6,996 bases of DNA from positions 1-6,996 of the forward strand of contig NZ_CALLVP010000100.1 in assembly GCF_938010505.1 (NCBI RefSeq), written 5' to 3'. The first letter of the stretch is position 1; each line of letters opens with the position of its first letter. The position numbers and the translations under genes were made by a program. This stretch comes from an uncultured Veillonella sp. GTDB lineage: Bacteria; Bacillota; Negativicutes; Veillonellales; Veillonellaceae. This document shows positions 1 through 6,000 of the stretch, one piece after another. Under the pieces are notes generated by a model. The model was not told the DNA's origin. It worked only from the letters and a program-made list of their open reading frames with translations, and made no database searches.

Positions 1-791
1 TATTTTTGCCAGATGATCTCGAATCAGATGCACCTGCACGAGTACTTAAGATTCCAAAAACTCATATTTTAAGCCGACCAGAAATCTTTAAGCAAATCGA
101 TATTGCCTTCAGTTTTGGTGGAGATGGTACAATCATCCATTTAGCAAGACAAATTTATCCATATAATGTACCTGTGTGCGGTATTAACTTGGGGGAACTA
201 GGTTTCTTAAATCAAATTGAAATTCACCAAATGCAAAGTCATATTAAACGCATTGCAAAAGGTGATTATAACATTGAAAAACGCGGTCATTTATATGCCT
301 ATATAGATCGTAATGAGGGAAAAGAGGAAGAGCTGGTTCCTATTATTAACGAAATTGTTATCACTCGAGCAGAACCAGCTAAAATGGCACGAATTAATAT
401 GTCCGTTAATAATCAACACACACAAATGTATCCATCGGATGGTTTGATTATTTCTTCTGCTACAGGTTCTACAGGCTATAATTTGTCTGCTGGTGGTCCA
501 ATCATGAAACCAGATAATCGATCTATTATTGTAACCCCAGTGGCACCACATTTAATTCAAGGTGTAAGCCTCGTATTAGAGGAACATGATACGATTCAAA
601 TTACAATGCCTGAAAGAGAACCTCAACTACATATTTGTATTGATGGTACATTTGACTATACTTTTACAAATAAAGAAACATTACATATAAGTTCTAATCC
701 AGTTTACTGTTTGTTTGTACGATTTAAGGATCAATGTTTCTTTGGTACATTATTTAAAAAATTAGCGTCTCGTCGAGATGAATTGTTATAA
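1..791 (+). CDS. nadK: NAD kinase, 5'-truncated by the window edge
   Basis: This cytosolic enzyme phosphorylates NAD to NADP using ATP or polyphosphate. The open frame runs off the left edge (TTT-TTG-CCA from position 3), so the TTG at 6 is an internal Leu codon, not a start. About 25–30 N-terminal residues should be missing compared with the usual 270–290. Counting from that Leu codon as residue 1, the signature GGDGT is at 38–42, NLGELGFL at 61–68, the NE pair (N115–E116) of the NAD site in IINEIVITR, and the glycine-rich block starting DGLIISSATGSTGYN at 145–159. These are the diagnostic motifs of the PpnK/NadK family, and the C-terminus is intact, ending in TAA. The next gene starts 24 nt downstream with no terminator between them, so the two are probably co-transcribed. 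NadK next to argR–recN is a common Bacillota arrangement. No oddities apart from the truncation. Confidence 0.96.
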   Translation, partial: FLPDDLESDAPARVLKIPKTHILSRPEIFKQIDIAFSFGGDGTIIHLARQIYPYNVPVCGINLGELGFLNQIEIHQMQSHIKRIAKGDYNIEKRGHLYAYIDRNEGKEEELVPIINEIVITRAEPAKMARINMSVNNQHTQMYPSDGLIISSATGSTGYNLSAGGPIMKPDNRSIIVTPVAPHLIQGVSLVLEEHDTIQITMPEREPQLHICIDGTFDYTFTNKETLHISSNPVYCLFVRFKDQCFFGTLFKKLASRRDELL

Positions 792-802
792 CTAAATCTC
801 AA

Positions 803-811
803 GTGGGGTGA
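803..811 (+). promoter_or_regulatory. Ribosome binding site fixing the GTG start of mnmM
   Basis: The purine-rich GTGGGGTGA stretch lies 4 nt upstream of the GTG at 816. The first in-frame ATG is at 870 and has no comparable site. Starting there would also remove the N-terminal segment just before the SAM-binding motif, so GTG 816 is preferred. Confidence 0.7.
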
Positions 812-815
812 TTTT

Positions 816-1391
816 GTGATTAACATTAATAATGCTGTTCAATTTCAACATTTAATCTGGGATCGATCAATGAAAAAAGCCAAAGTAGTAGTGGATGCTA
901 CATGTGGTAATGGTCATGATCTTTTGTACCTTGCTAAACGGGCTCAAAAGGGATGCCATCTATATGGTATTGACATACAAATGAAAGCCATTAAAACTAG
1001 TAAAGAGCTTTTACAATCAAATGATATAGCACCAGAAGTAAGTTTGACGTTTATTCATGACTCTCATGATTTAGCGGTAGCTCATCAATTAAAAGATGAA
1101 GTTATCGATTTAATGATTTTTAACTTAGGATATTTACCTGGTAGTAATCATGAAATCATAACTAAGCCGCATCATACCATAGATGCAATTAATGAAGGAT
1201 TACATAAATTATCTAAGTCTGGAGTTATCACAATTGTTGCTTATCCAGGAACAAATGATGGACTTGCGGAGATGCAGAGCCTAAAAACCTATTTATCTGA
1301 TTTAGAACAGAAATTATATAACGTATGCCATTGGCAACCTTTAAATCAAATCAATAACCCTCCAGAGTTGTTTATATTACAAAAACGATAG
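816..1391 (+). CDS. mnmM: MnmM-type (YtqB family) SAM-dependent tRNA methyltransferase
   Basis: The 191-residue protein is a compact class I methyltransferase. The SAM-binding motif I is VVDATCGNGHD at residues 25–35, the ribose-contacting acid after strand 2 is D53 (YGIDIQ), and the motif IV region reads IFNLGYLPG at 101–109. The C-terminal part carries HWQPLNQINNPPELF, typical of the family once labelled 'putative rRNA methylase' (Pfam PF06962). B. subtilis YtqB, about the same length, was shown to be MnmM, which methylates nm5s2U to mnm5s2U at the tRNA wobble position. By family membership this gene should do the same, which I infer rather than see. It starts at GTG 816 behind a good ribosome binding site. 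It is the last gene of a unit with nadK and ends about 50 nt before a strong terminator. Methyltransferase identity is very secure; the exact substrate is somewhat less so. Confidence 0.88.
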   Translation: MININNAVQFQHLIWDRSMKKAKVVVDATCGNGHDLLYLAKRAQKGCHLYGIDIQMKAIKTSKELLQSNDIAPEVSLTFIHDSHDLAVAHQLKDEVIDLMIFNLGYLPGSNHEIITKPHHTIDAINEGLHKLSKSGVITIVAYPGTNDGLAEMQSLKTYLSDLEQKLYNVCHWQPLNQINNPPELFILQKR

Positions 1392-1440
1392 AAAGCTATA
1401 TATTTTTATTCATTATGAATAAAACTCATACTCAATTAGC

Positions 1441-1467
1441 AAAAGCCCCTTATTAGGGGCTTTTATT
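1441..1467 (+). terminator. Intrinsic terminator of the nadK–mnmM unit
   Basis: A perfect 10-bp stem pairs AAAAGCCCCT (1441–1450) with AGGGGCTTTT (1455–1464) around a TATT loop. The T-rich tail continues as ATTTAT. The A-run on the left arm gives a T-run on the other strand too, so it could work in both directions, although no gene converges on it here. Confidence 0.9.
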
Positions 1468-1563
1468 TATACATGTATATTTTTTTACTTTTAAATTATT
1501 AATTTCCTATAAATAGATGAACCTTATGTGCTATGAATTTGTACGTTGTCATTATATAGAAAG

Positions 1564-1591
1564 TTAACAATATTTTAAATATTAGTATAAT
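1564..1591 (+). promoter_or_regulatory. Candidate sigma-70 promoter upstream of argR
   Basis: TTAACA at 1564–1569 (5 of 6 matches to TTGACA) is separated by 16 nt from a perfect TATAAT at 1586–1591. This would start transcription near 1598, giving an argR leader of about 115 nt that includes the inverted repeat at 1619–1653. The region is so AT-rich that -10-like words are expected by chance. The start site is therefore ambiguous between this and the extended -10 at 1646–1654. Confidence 0.5.
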
Positions 1592-1618
1592 ATGCATAAG
1601 ACGTATAATATATGCGAT

Positions 1619-1653
1619 TTATACCATATATTAATTATGAATATATGGTATAA
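1619..1653. repeat. Perfect inverted repeat (14-bp arms), possible operator
   Basis: The arm TTATACCATATATT (1619–1632) is exactly complementary to AATATATGGTATAA (1640–1653) across a 7-nt spacer, AATTATG. The right arm covers an extended -10 box, so a dimeric protein bound here could block transcription of argR. As RNA from an upstream start it would instead be a weak A-U hairpin without a T-tract. No known operator consensus fits the whole element. A TGAAT (1638–1642), like one ArgR half-site, straddles the spacer and right arm. Confidence 0.55.
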
Positions 1654-1654
1654 T
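1646..1654 (+). promoter_or_regulatory. Extended -10 promoter element of argR
   Basis: TGGTATAAT (TGn followed by a perfect TATAAT) lies 58 nt before the argR start, which would put the transcription start near 1661. No TTGACA-like -35 sits at the right distance, but extended -10 promoters can work without one. It overlaps the right arm of the inverted repeat. Confidence 0.5.
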
Positions 1655-1711
1655 ATTATCAGAAAGATACTATTCTCTTTTATGTGCAAGGTTTAAAAAA
1701 GGGAGTTCAAA

Positions 1712-2167
1712 ATGAAACGCTATCGCTATAACAAAATTAAAGAGATTGTGCAGTCCAAGGCGATTGAAACTCAAGAGGAATTAGCTGCGGCTTTACTCGA
1801 GGAAGGTATTGAAGTAACACAAGCTACAGTTTCTCGTGATATAAAGGAATTGATGTTAATCAAAATTCCTACAGGCGATGGACATTATCGTTATGCATTA
1901 TCTCCAGAGGAAAATGTAGTTTTATCTCGTAGTCGTATTAATAGACTATTCCAAGATTCTTTGATTAAGGTTGATCATAGTTTAAACCAAGTTGTATTAC
2001 ATACGATTCCAGGTTCTGCTCAATCTGTAGCATTTTCTATCGATCATGCAAAATGGACTGAAATTATAGGTACATTAGCAGGGGACGATACCATTTTGTT
2101 AATTGCAAAATCTGAAGCTGAAGTTCCAGCAATTTTAGCGAAAATACAAGATTTAATGAAGGACTAA
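1712..2167 (+). CDS. argR: Arginine repressor ArgR/AhrC
   Basis: This 151-residue transcription factor is expected to bind ARG boxes as an arginine-dependent hexamer, repressing arginine synthesis and, in many Bacillota, activating arginine catabolism. The N-terminal winged helix (about residues 1–70) contains the recognition-helix sequence TQATVSRDIKEL at 36–47. The C-terminal oligomerisation and arginine-binding domain (about 80–151) contains IPGSAQSVAFSIDHAKW and then GTLAGDDTILLI at 120–131, with the paired aspartates D125 and D126 that contact arginine in the family. Length matches the usual 149–157. The ATG at 1712 follows GGGAG at 1701–1705. It is followed 4 nt later by recN, with recN's ribosome binding site inside the last argR codons, so translation of the two is probably coupled. 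ArgR proteins often regulate themselves, and the inverted repeat and TATGAAT words upstream are candidate sites, unproven. Confidence 0.97.
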   Translation: MKRYRYNKIKEIVQSKAIETQEELAAALLEEGIEVTQATVSRDIKELMLIKIPTGDGHYRYALSPEENVVLSRSRINRLFQDSLIKVDHSLNQVVLHTIPGSAQSVAFSIDHAKWTEIIGTLAGDDTILLIAKSEAEVPAILAKIQDLMKD

Positions 2168-2171
2168 TAAT

Positions 2172-3836
2172 ATGTTAACGCAAATGAGCATTCGCAACTT
2201 TGCGTTGATTGAGCAAATGAATATTTCATTTAATGATGGCATTACTATCTTTACCGGCGAAACTGGGGCAGGGAAATCCATTCTTATGGATGCCTTTAGT
2301 ATCCTATTAGGAGAACGCGCAAGTAGCGAGTTTATTCGTCACGGTAAAGATAGTTTTGTTATAGACGGAATATTTGACATTGCTAATCACCAAAGTATTC
2401 AAGATTTATTAGAATCTAAAAACATCATGATAGAAGAAGGGCAATTAATTTTATCTAGATCTTTTAACCGTAATGGTAAGTCAAGTATCTTAGCTAATGA
2501 TCAGCCCATACCATTAAAGGCTTTAAAGGAAATTGGTCAATACTTAGCAGATATTCATGGGCAATATAGTAACCAACGGTTATTAGATGCGGATACACAT
2601 CATGAATATTTAGATAGTTTTAATAAAGAAGGGAAAGTAGCTTATAAAGCTTATACGGATGCATATAAAGTATATAGGCAAGCAAAACAAGAGGTAGATA
2701 ACTTACAAGAAAATATGTCTGAACGAGCACGAGAGCTTGATATGCTTAGATATCAAATTGACGAAATCGAAGATGCTGGTTTAAGTATTGGTGAAGATAC
2801 TTCTATTGCTGAGGAACTTAAGCGTCTAGATAGTTTTGAACATATTGATAAGGTATTAGGTTCTTGTTATGATGCCTTTTATAATGGCCGCCAACCAATA
2901 CTTGATACAATTAACTCTATTAAGGTAGAGGTTAATGATCTTGTAAAATATGATGGCGAATTAAAAGATGTATCTGAAATGGTTGACTCTGCTTATTTTC
3001 AACTGGAAGAGGCGGCTCAGTCTTTAGATCGTTATAGAGATACCATTAGCTATGATGAAGAACGCTATAAATATTGTCAAGATCGAGATACTACGATTTA
3101 TGGTTTAAAGAAAAAATATGGTGAAACCGTAGAGGAAATTCTTGCATACGAAGAAAAAGCACAAGCTCGTTTAGAAGAATTGGAAGGCCTTGTATTTGCT
3201 CAAGACGAATTAGAAGCTCGTCTTGAAGAAGCAAAAAAGGCAGCAGAAAAAGCCTTAACTGTTTTACACGAGGTACGTCTCAAAAATGCAAAAGCTATTG
3301 CTACTGCATTGCATCAAGAATTAGTTGATTTAGGTATGCCGAAAGGGGATATTCAATTTCATATTGAAGAGGGTATTGAGTTATCTTTATTAGGTGCAAA
3401 ATCAATTGAAATGTTATTCTCTGCAAATAAAGGGGAGCAATTATTACCACTTCATAAAGTAGCTTCCGGTGGTGAGTTAGCCCGTATTGCATTAGCGTTT
3501 AAATCTGTATTCCGTAGTGATACCTTTAAAACGATGGTATTTGACGAAATTGATGTAGGTATCAGTGGTGATATAGCACTTAAGGTGGCAGAGAAAATAC
3601 TTAATTTATCTAAAACCAATCAAGTATTTTGTATTACTCATTTGCCTCAAACTGCAAGTATTGCTAAACAACACTACCATCTATCTAAAATCGAGCAAGA
3701 TGATCGTACAATTTCTACATTAGCAGTTTTAAATGAGGAAGAACGAGTAACGCAAATTGCGTCTATGATGTCTGGTAAGGGAATGTCTGCTACAGCACTT
3801 GCGGCGGCGAAAGAACTTATTGACCATTTTAATTGA
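2172..3836 (+). CDS. recN: DNA repair ATPase RecN
   Basis: RecN is an SMC-like cytosolic protein that gathers at double-strand breaks and assists RecA-dependent recombination. The N-terminal head half begins MLTQMSIRNFALIEQ and carries Walker A GETGAGKS at residues 29–36. A long, charged, Glu/Lys/Leu-rich coiled-coil arm spans about 150–370. The C-terminal head half has the ABC signature SGGE at 432–435 with LARIAL following, Walker B TMVFDEID at about 454–461 (D458 with catalytic E459), and the H-loop histidine in ITHLPQ at H490. At 554 residues it matches the family norm of about 550–575. The ATG at 2172 follows AAGGA (2159–2163) within the argR end; a second Met at codon 5 is less favoured. 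No intrinsic terminator follows directly. The promoter of the next operon overlaps its stop codon, so recN transcripts may run into the riboswitch terminator. Unlike in spore formers, no spoIVB follows. Confidence 0.98.
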   Translation: MLTQMSIRNFALIEQMNISFNDGITIFTGETGAGKSILMDAFSILLGERASSEFIRHGKDSFVIDGIFDIANHQSIQDLLESKNIMIEEGQLILSRSFNRNGKSSILANDQPIPLKALKEIGQYLADIHGQYSNQRLLDADTHHEYLDSFNKEGKVAYKAYTDAYKVYRQAKQEVDNLQENMSERARELDMLRYQIDEIEDAGLSIGEDTSIAEELKRLDSFEHIDKVLGSCYDAFYNGRQPILDTINSIKVEVNDLVKYDGELKDVSEMVDSAYFQLEEAAQSLDRYRDTISYDEERYKYCQDRDTTIYGLKKKYGETVEEILAYEEKAQARLEELEGLVFAQDELEARLEEAKKAAEKALTVLHEVRLKNAKAIATALHQELVDLGMPKGDIQFHIEEGIELSLLGAKSIEMLFSANKGEQLLPLHKVASGGELARIALAFKSVFRSDTFKTMVFDEIDVGISGDIALKVAEKILNLSKTNQVFCITHLPQTASIAKQHYHLSKIEQDDRTISTLAVLNEEERVTQIASMMSGKGMSATALAAAKELIDHFN

Positions 3837-3861
3837 CTAAAATCGCATAATTACTTATACT
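3833..3861 (+). promoter_or_regulatory. Sigma-70 promoter of the dapB–asd–dapA operon
   Basis: TTGACT at 3833–3838 and TATACT at 3856–3861 each match the consensus hexamers at 5 of 6 positions, and the spacer is exactly 17 nt. The -35 box contains the recN stop codon (TGA 3834–3836). Transcription should start near 3868, about 15 nt before the first riboswitch helix, as expected for a promoter serving that riboswitch. Confidence 0.8.
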
Positions 3862-3880
3862 AATAGTATTAAATGAATAT

Positions 3881-4047
3881 GTTGATAGAGGTGCGAGTAT
3901 TAAGAGTAATCATGAGGAGTAGGCATGCATTGATCCATGATAAAAGGGATGCTTGCCGAAGTTCGATGATTGCGACTCATCGTTCTGGTTGTCTATTTAA
4001 TAGATAGACAACTGTCATCAATCTTGTATTGGTGGAGTGCTATCATT
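3881..4047 (+). promoter_or_regulatory. Lysine riboswitch aptamer (L box)
   Basis: The aptamer shows the conserved lysine-riboswitch words in order: GATAGAGGTGCGA, AAGAGTA, TTGCCGAAG, CTGTCA and GGTGGAGTGCTATC. A five-helix fold can be drawn by hand. P1 pairs 3883–3888 with 4040–4045. P2 pairs 3893–3897 with 3952–3956 and 3909–3914 with 3936–3941. P3 pairs 3964–3969 with 3977–3982, P4 pairs 3988–3996 with 4004–4012, and P5 pairs 4016–4022 with 4028–4034. The placement ahead of dapB, asd and dapA fits a lysine sensor. Lysine binding should stabilise P1 and P5 and favour termination at 4089–4116. P3 is short (6 bp, 7-nt loop) compared with the well-known B. subtilis lysC aptamer, and I could not see a long L2–L3 kissing pairing by eye. 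Confidence 0.95.
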
Positions 4048-4088
4048 GAGCTTTTCGTAAGAGTATATATAGTTATATAATCTATAAG

Positions 4089-4116
4089 GCCAGTGGATGC
4101 ATCCACTGGCTTTTTT
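4089..4116 (+). terminator. Riboswitch-controlled intrinsic terminator (attenuator) before dapB
   Basis: A 22-nt perfect palindrome (4089–4110) is followed by six T (4111–4116). As RNA it forms a 9-bp stem, GCCAGTGGA with TCCACTGGC, closed by a TGCA loop. Upstream A and downstream T residues extend it slightly. It lies between the lysine aptamer and dapB with the ribosome binding site starting on the very next base, so it is the expression platform. It probably also stops recN read-through when lysine is plentiful. Confidence 0.93.
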
Positions 4117-4121
4117 GGAGG
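4117..4121 (+). promoter_or_regulatory. Ribosome binding site fixing the dapB start at 4127
   Basis: GGAGG sits 5 nt upstream of ATG 4127. The upstream in-frame ATG at 4097 lies inside the terminator stem and has no such site, so 4127 is the true start. The site begins directly after the terminator T-run, so terminated transcripts lack it. Confidence 0.9.
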
Positions 4122-4126
4122 TATAT

Positions 4127-4924
4127 ATGATTCGAGTAATGGTAAATGGCGCTGGCGGCAAAATGGGTCGTGAAGTAGTCAAAGCAGTACATAACGATCC
4201 TGAATTAACGTTAGTAGGTGGTATTGATCCAACTAAGGCAGGGGAGGATGTAGGCTCCGTAGCAGGAATCGAACAATTAGGTATCAAGATGAATGCCTCC
4301 GTTGATGAGGTATTAGATACAAATAAACCTGATGTCATTGTAGATTTCACTAATCCTGCTGTTATTTATGAAAACGCGAAGAAAATGTTATCCGCTGGTA
4401 TCCATGTAGTCATTGGTACTACAGGATTAACCGCAGAACAACGTGACGAACTTGATACAATTGGTCGTTCCAATCAAGCGAATTGCTTAGTGGCTCCAAA
4501 CTTTTCTCTTGGGGCAGTAATGATGATGAAAGTGTCTGCAGAGCTCGCTCCATATTTCCCTAATGTAGAAATTATAGAATTACATCATAATCACAAATAC
4601 GATGCTCCTTCTGGTACAGCTATTTTGACGGCTAAATTGATTAACGATGCTAAACAAGCTGCGAAGGTAACTACAGATGAAGATTTAACTCGTGAAAGTT
4701 TACCAGGTGCTCGTGGTGCCAAGGTTGATGATGTAACAATTCATAGTGTACGCCTCCCAGGTTATGTGGCACATCAGGAAGTATTGTTTGGTGGCTATGA
4801 TGAAACATTAGTTATTCGTCATGATAGCTTAAGTCGTTTATCTTTTATGCCAGGCGTAGTATTAGCATGTAAAAAAATTAGTTCTAAAATCGGCTTAACA
4901 TATGGTTTAGAACATTATTTATAA
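4127..4924 (+). CDS. dapB: 4-hydroxy-tetrahydrodipicolinate reductase
   Basis: DapB reduces the DapA product to tetrahydrodipicolinate with NAD(P)H, in the path to meso-diaminopimelate and lysine. From the start at 4127 the protein has 265 residues, the family norm. The Rossmann motif NGAGGKMG is at 7–14. D34 (GGID) at the end of strand 2 is the acid expected to contact the cofactor ribose. GTTGL is at 97–101 and APNFSLG at 123–129. The catalytic block ELHHNHKYDAPSGTA is at 151–165, with H153 and K157 matching E. coli H159 and K163. An in-frame ATG at 4097 would add ten residues but lies inside the terminator hairpin, so it is rejected. DapB is the first gene of the riboswitch-controlled operon. 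Asd follows after 23 nt. Nothing suggests damage. Confidence 0.98.
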   Translation: MIRVMVNGAGGKMGREVVKAVHNDPELTLVGGIDPTKAGEDVGSVAGIEQLGIKMNASVDEVLDTNKPDVIVDFTNPAVIYENAKKMLSAGIHVVIGTTGLTAEQRDELDTIGRSNQANCLVAPNFSLGAVMMMKVSAELAPYFPNVEIIELHHNHKYDAPSGTAILTAKLINDAKQAAKVTTDEDLTRESLPGARGAKVDDVTIHSVRLPGYVAHQEVLFGGYDETLVIRHDSLSRLSFMPGVVLACKKISSKIGLTYGLEHYL

Positions 4925-4947
4925 TATTTGAGCAAGGAGATTTATCA

Positions 4948-5979
4948 ATGAAAAAACCTAATGTTGCAATTCTAGGTGCTACTGGTGCAGTAGGTGCTGA
5001 ATTTATTACACTTATTGAAGAGCGTAACTTCCCTTACGAAAACTTAAAGTTATTGGCCTCTGCTCGTTCTGCAGGTACTGAGCTTACTGTCAATGGTAAA
5101 ACATATATTGTAGAAGAAGCAAAACCAGAATCTTTTGATGATATTGATATAGCACTATTCGCAGGTGGCTCTATATCTAAGACATTAGCTCCAGAAGCTG
5201 CTAAACGTGGTGCTATTGTAATCGATAACTCTAGTGCATTCCGTATGGATCCTGAAGTTCCTCTAGTAGTACCAGAAGTTAACCCAGAAGATATTTTGAA
5301 ACATAAAGGTATCATCGCAAATCCTAATTGCTCTACAATCATTATGAGCTTAGGTTTAAAACCTCTTCATGATATTTCTCCTATTAGACGTGTAATTGTA
5401 AGCACATACCAAGCTGTATCTGGTGCAGGTAAAGAAGGTATTGAAGAACTTGAAAACCAAGTAAAACAATTTACTGCAGGCGAAGAAATGACAGCAAACT
5501 TGTTGCCAACCGGCTCTGCCCCTAAGCATTACCCTGTAGCATTCAACTTATTGCCACAAATCGATGTATTCTTAGAGAACGATTACACTAAAGAAGAAAT
5601 GAAGATGGTTTACGAAACACAAAAAATTCTTCATGACGAAACTATTCAAGTAGTTCCTACTACAGTTCGTGTTCCTGTATATCGTTCCCATTCTGAGTCT
5701 GTCTTGGTAGAAACAGTGGAGCCTGTATCTGTAGAAGCTTTCAAAGCAGCATGTGAAAAATTCCCAGGTCTACAAGTTAAAGATAATCCTGCAGAACAAA
5801 TTTATCCTATGCCATTATATACATCTAATCAAAATGACTGTGAAATCGGTCGTATTCGTAAAGACTTATACAATGACAAAGGTATGAATTTCTGGATTGT
5901 AGGGGACCAGATTCGTAAAGGTGCAGCTCTTAATGCGTTGCAAATTGCTGAGTATTTGGTGGAAAAACAAGCATTTTAA
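4948..5979 (+). CDS. asd: Aspartate-semialdehyde dehydrogenase
   Basis: Asd reduces L-aspartyl-4-phosphate with NADPH to aspartate semialdehyde, the branch-point precursor of lysine/diaminopimelate, threonine and methionine. The 343-residue protein has the N-terminal NADP-binding motif GATGAVG at 10–16, the catalytic nucleophile C128 in NPNCSTI, Q155 in STYQAVSGAGKEG, and the general base H248 in YRSHSES. The C-terminus contains the family stretch VGDQIRKGAALNALQIAEYL. Length and motifs fit the Gram-positive-type USG-1/Asd enzymes, which lack the extra insertions of the E. coli type. The ATG at 4948 follows AAGGAG (4934–4939). Lying between dapB and dapA with gaps of 23 and 21 nt, it is clearly part of the same transcript. 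Since Asd also feeds threonine and methionine, riboswitch repression by lysine would affect those branches too, unless a second supply exists. Confidence 0.98.
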   Translation: MKKPNVAILGATGAVGAEFITLIEERNFPYENLKLLASARSAGTELTVNGKTYIVEEAKPESFDDIDIALFAGGSISKTLAPEAAKRGAIVIDNSSAFRMDPEVPLVVPEVNPEDILKHKGIIANPNCSTIIMSLGLKPLHDISPIRRVIVSTYQAVSGAGKEGIEELENQVKQFTAGEEMTANLLPTGSAPKHYPVAFNLLPQIDVFLENDYTKEEMKMVYETQKILHDETIQVVPTTVRVPVYRSHSESVLVETVEPVSVEAFKAACEKFPGLQVKDNPAEQIYPMPLYTSNQNDCEIGRIRKDLYNDKGMNFWIVGDQIRKGAALNALQIAEYLVEKQAF

Positions 5980-6000
5980 TCTATCAAGGGGAGGACATAT

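Larger units (their letters stand above)
1392..1711. other. AT-rich intergenic region between mnmM and argR
   Basis: This 320-nt gap holds no convincing gene. It contains a 21-nt AT palindrome just after mnmM (1404–1424), the mnmM terminator (1441–1467), a promoter-like pair (1564–1591), three copies of GTATAATAT (1585, 1603, 1648), and a long perfect inverted repeat over an extended -10 (1619–1653). A 16-codon open frame at 1517–1567 has no ribosome binding site and is not called. Confidence 0.7.

Noticed and set aside
6..8. TTG as the start codon of nadK
   Set aside because: The frame is open to the left edge, there is no room to see a ribosome binding site, and the protein would lack its usual N-terminal strand. 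It is an internal Leu codon of a truncated gene.
291..551. Minus-strand open frame of 86 codons inside nadK
   Set aside because: It is antisense to conserved NAD kinase motifs. Its Trp/Cys/His-rich translation is typical of shadow frames.
1404..1424. AT palindrome after mnmM as an intrinsic terminator
   Set aside because: The stem is almost entirely A-T and no T-run follows. The real terminator is the GC-rich stem at 1441–1467.
1517..1567. 16-codon open frame as a possible leader peptide of argR
   Set aside because: It has no ribosome binding site, only one Arg codon, and lies upstream of the likely transcription starts.
3301..3492. Minus-strand open frame of 63 codons inside recN
   Set aside because: It is antisense to the RecN C-terminal head and shows no independent sign of coding.
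4018..4350. Minus-strand open frame of 110 codons
   Set aside because: It lies antisense to the riboswitch platform and the start of dapB. Its composition (Ser/Thr/Pro-rich, no motif) is what the reverse strand of dapB would give, and it crosses a terminator hairpin.
5034..5342. Minus-strand open frame of 102 codons inside asd
   Set aside because: It is fully antisense to a well-conserved gene, with no recognisable domain or ribosome binding site. It is a coding shadow.
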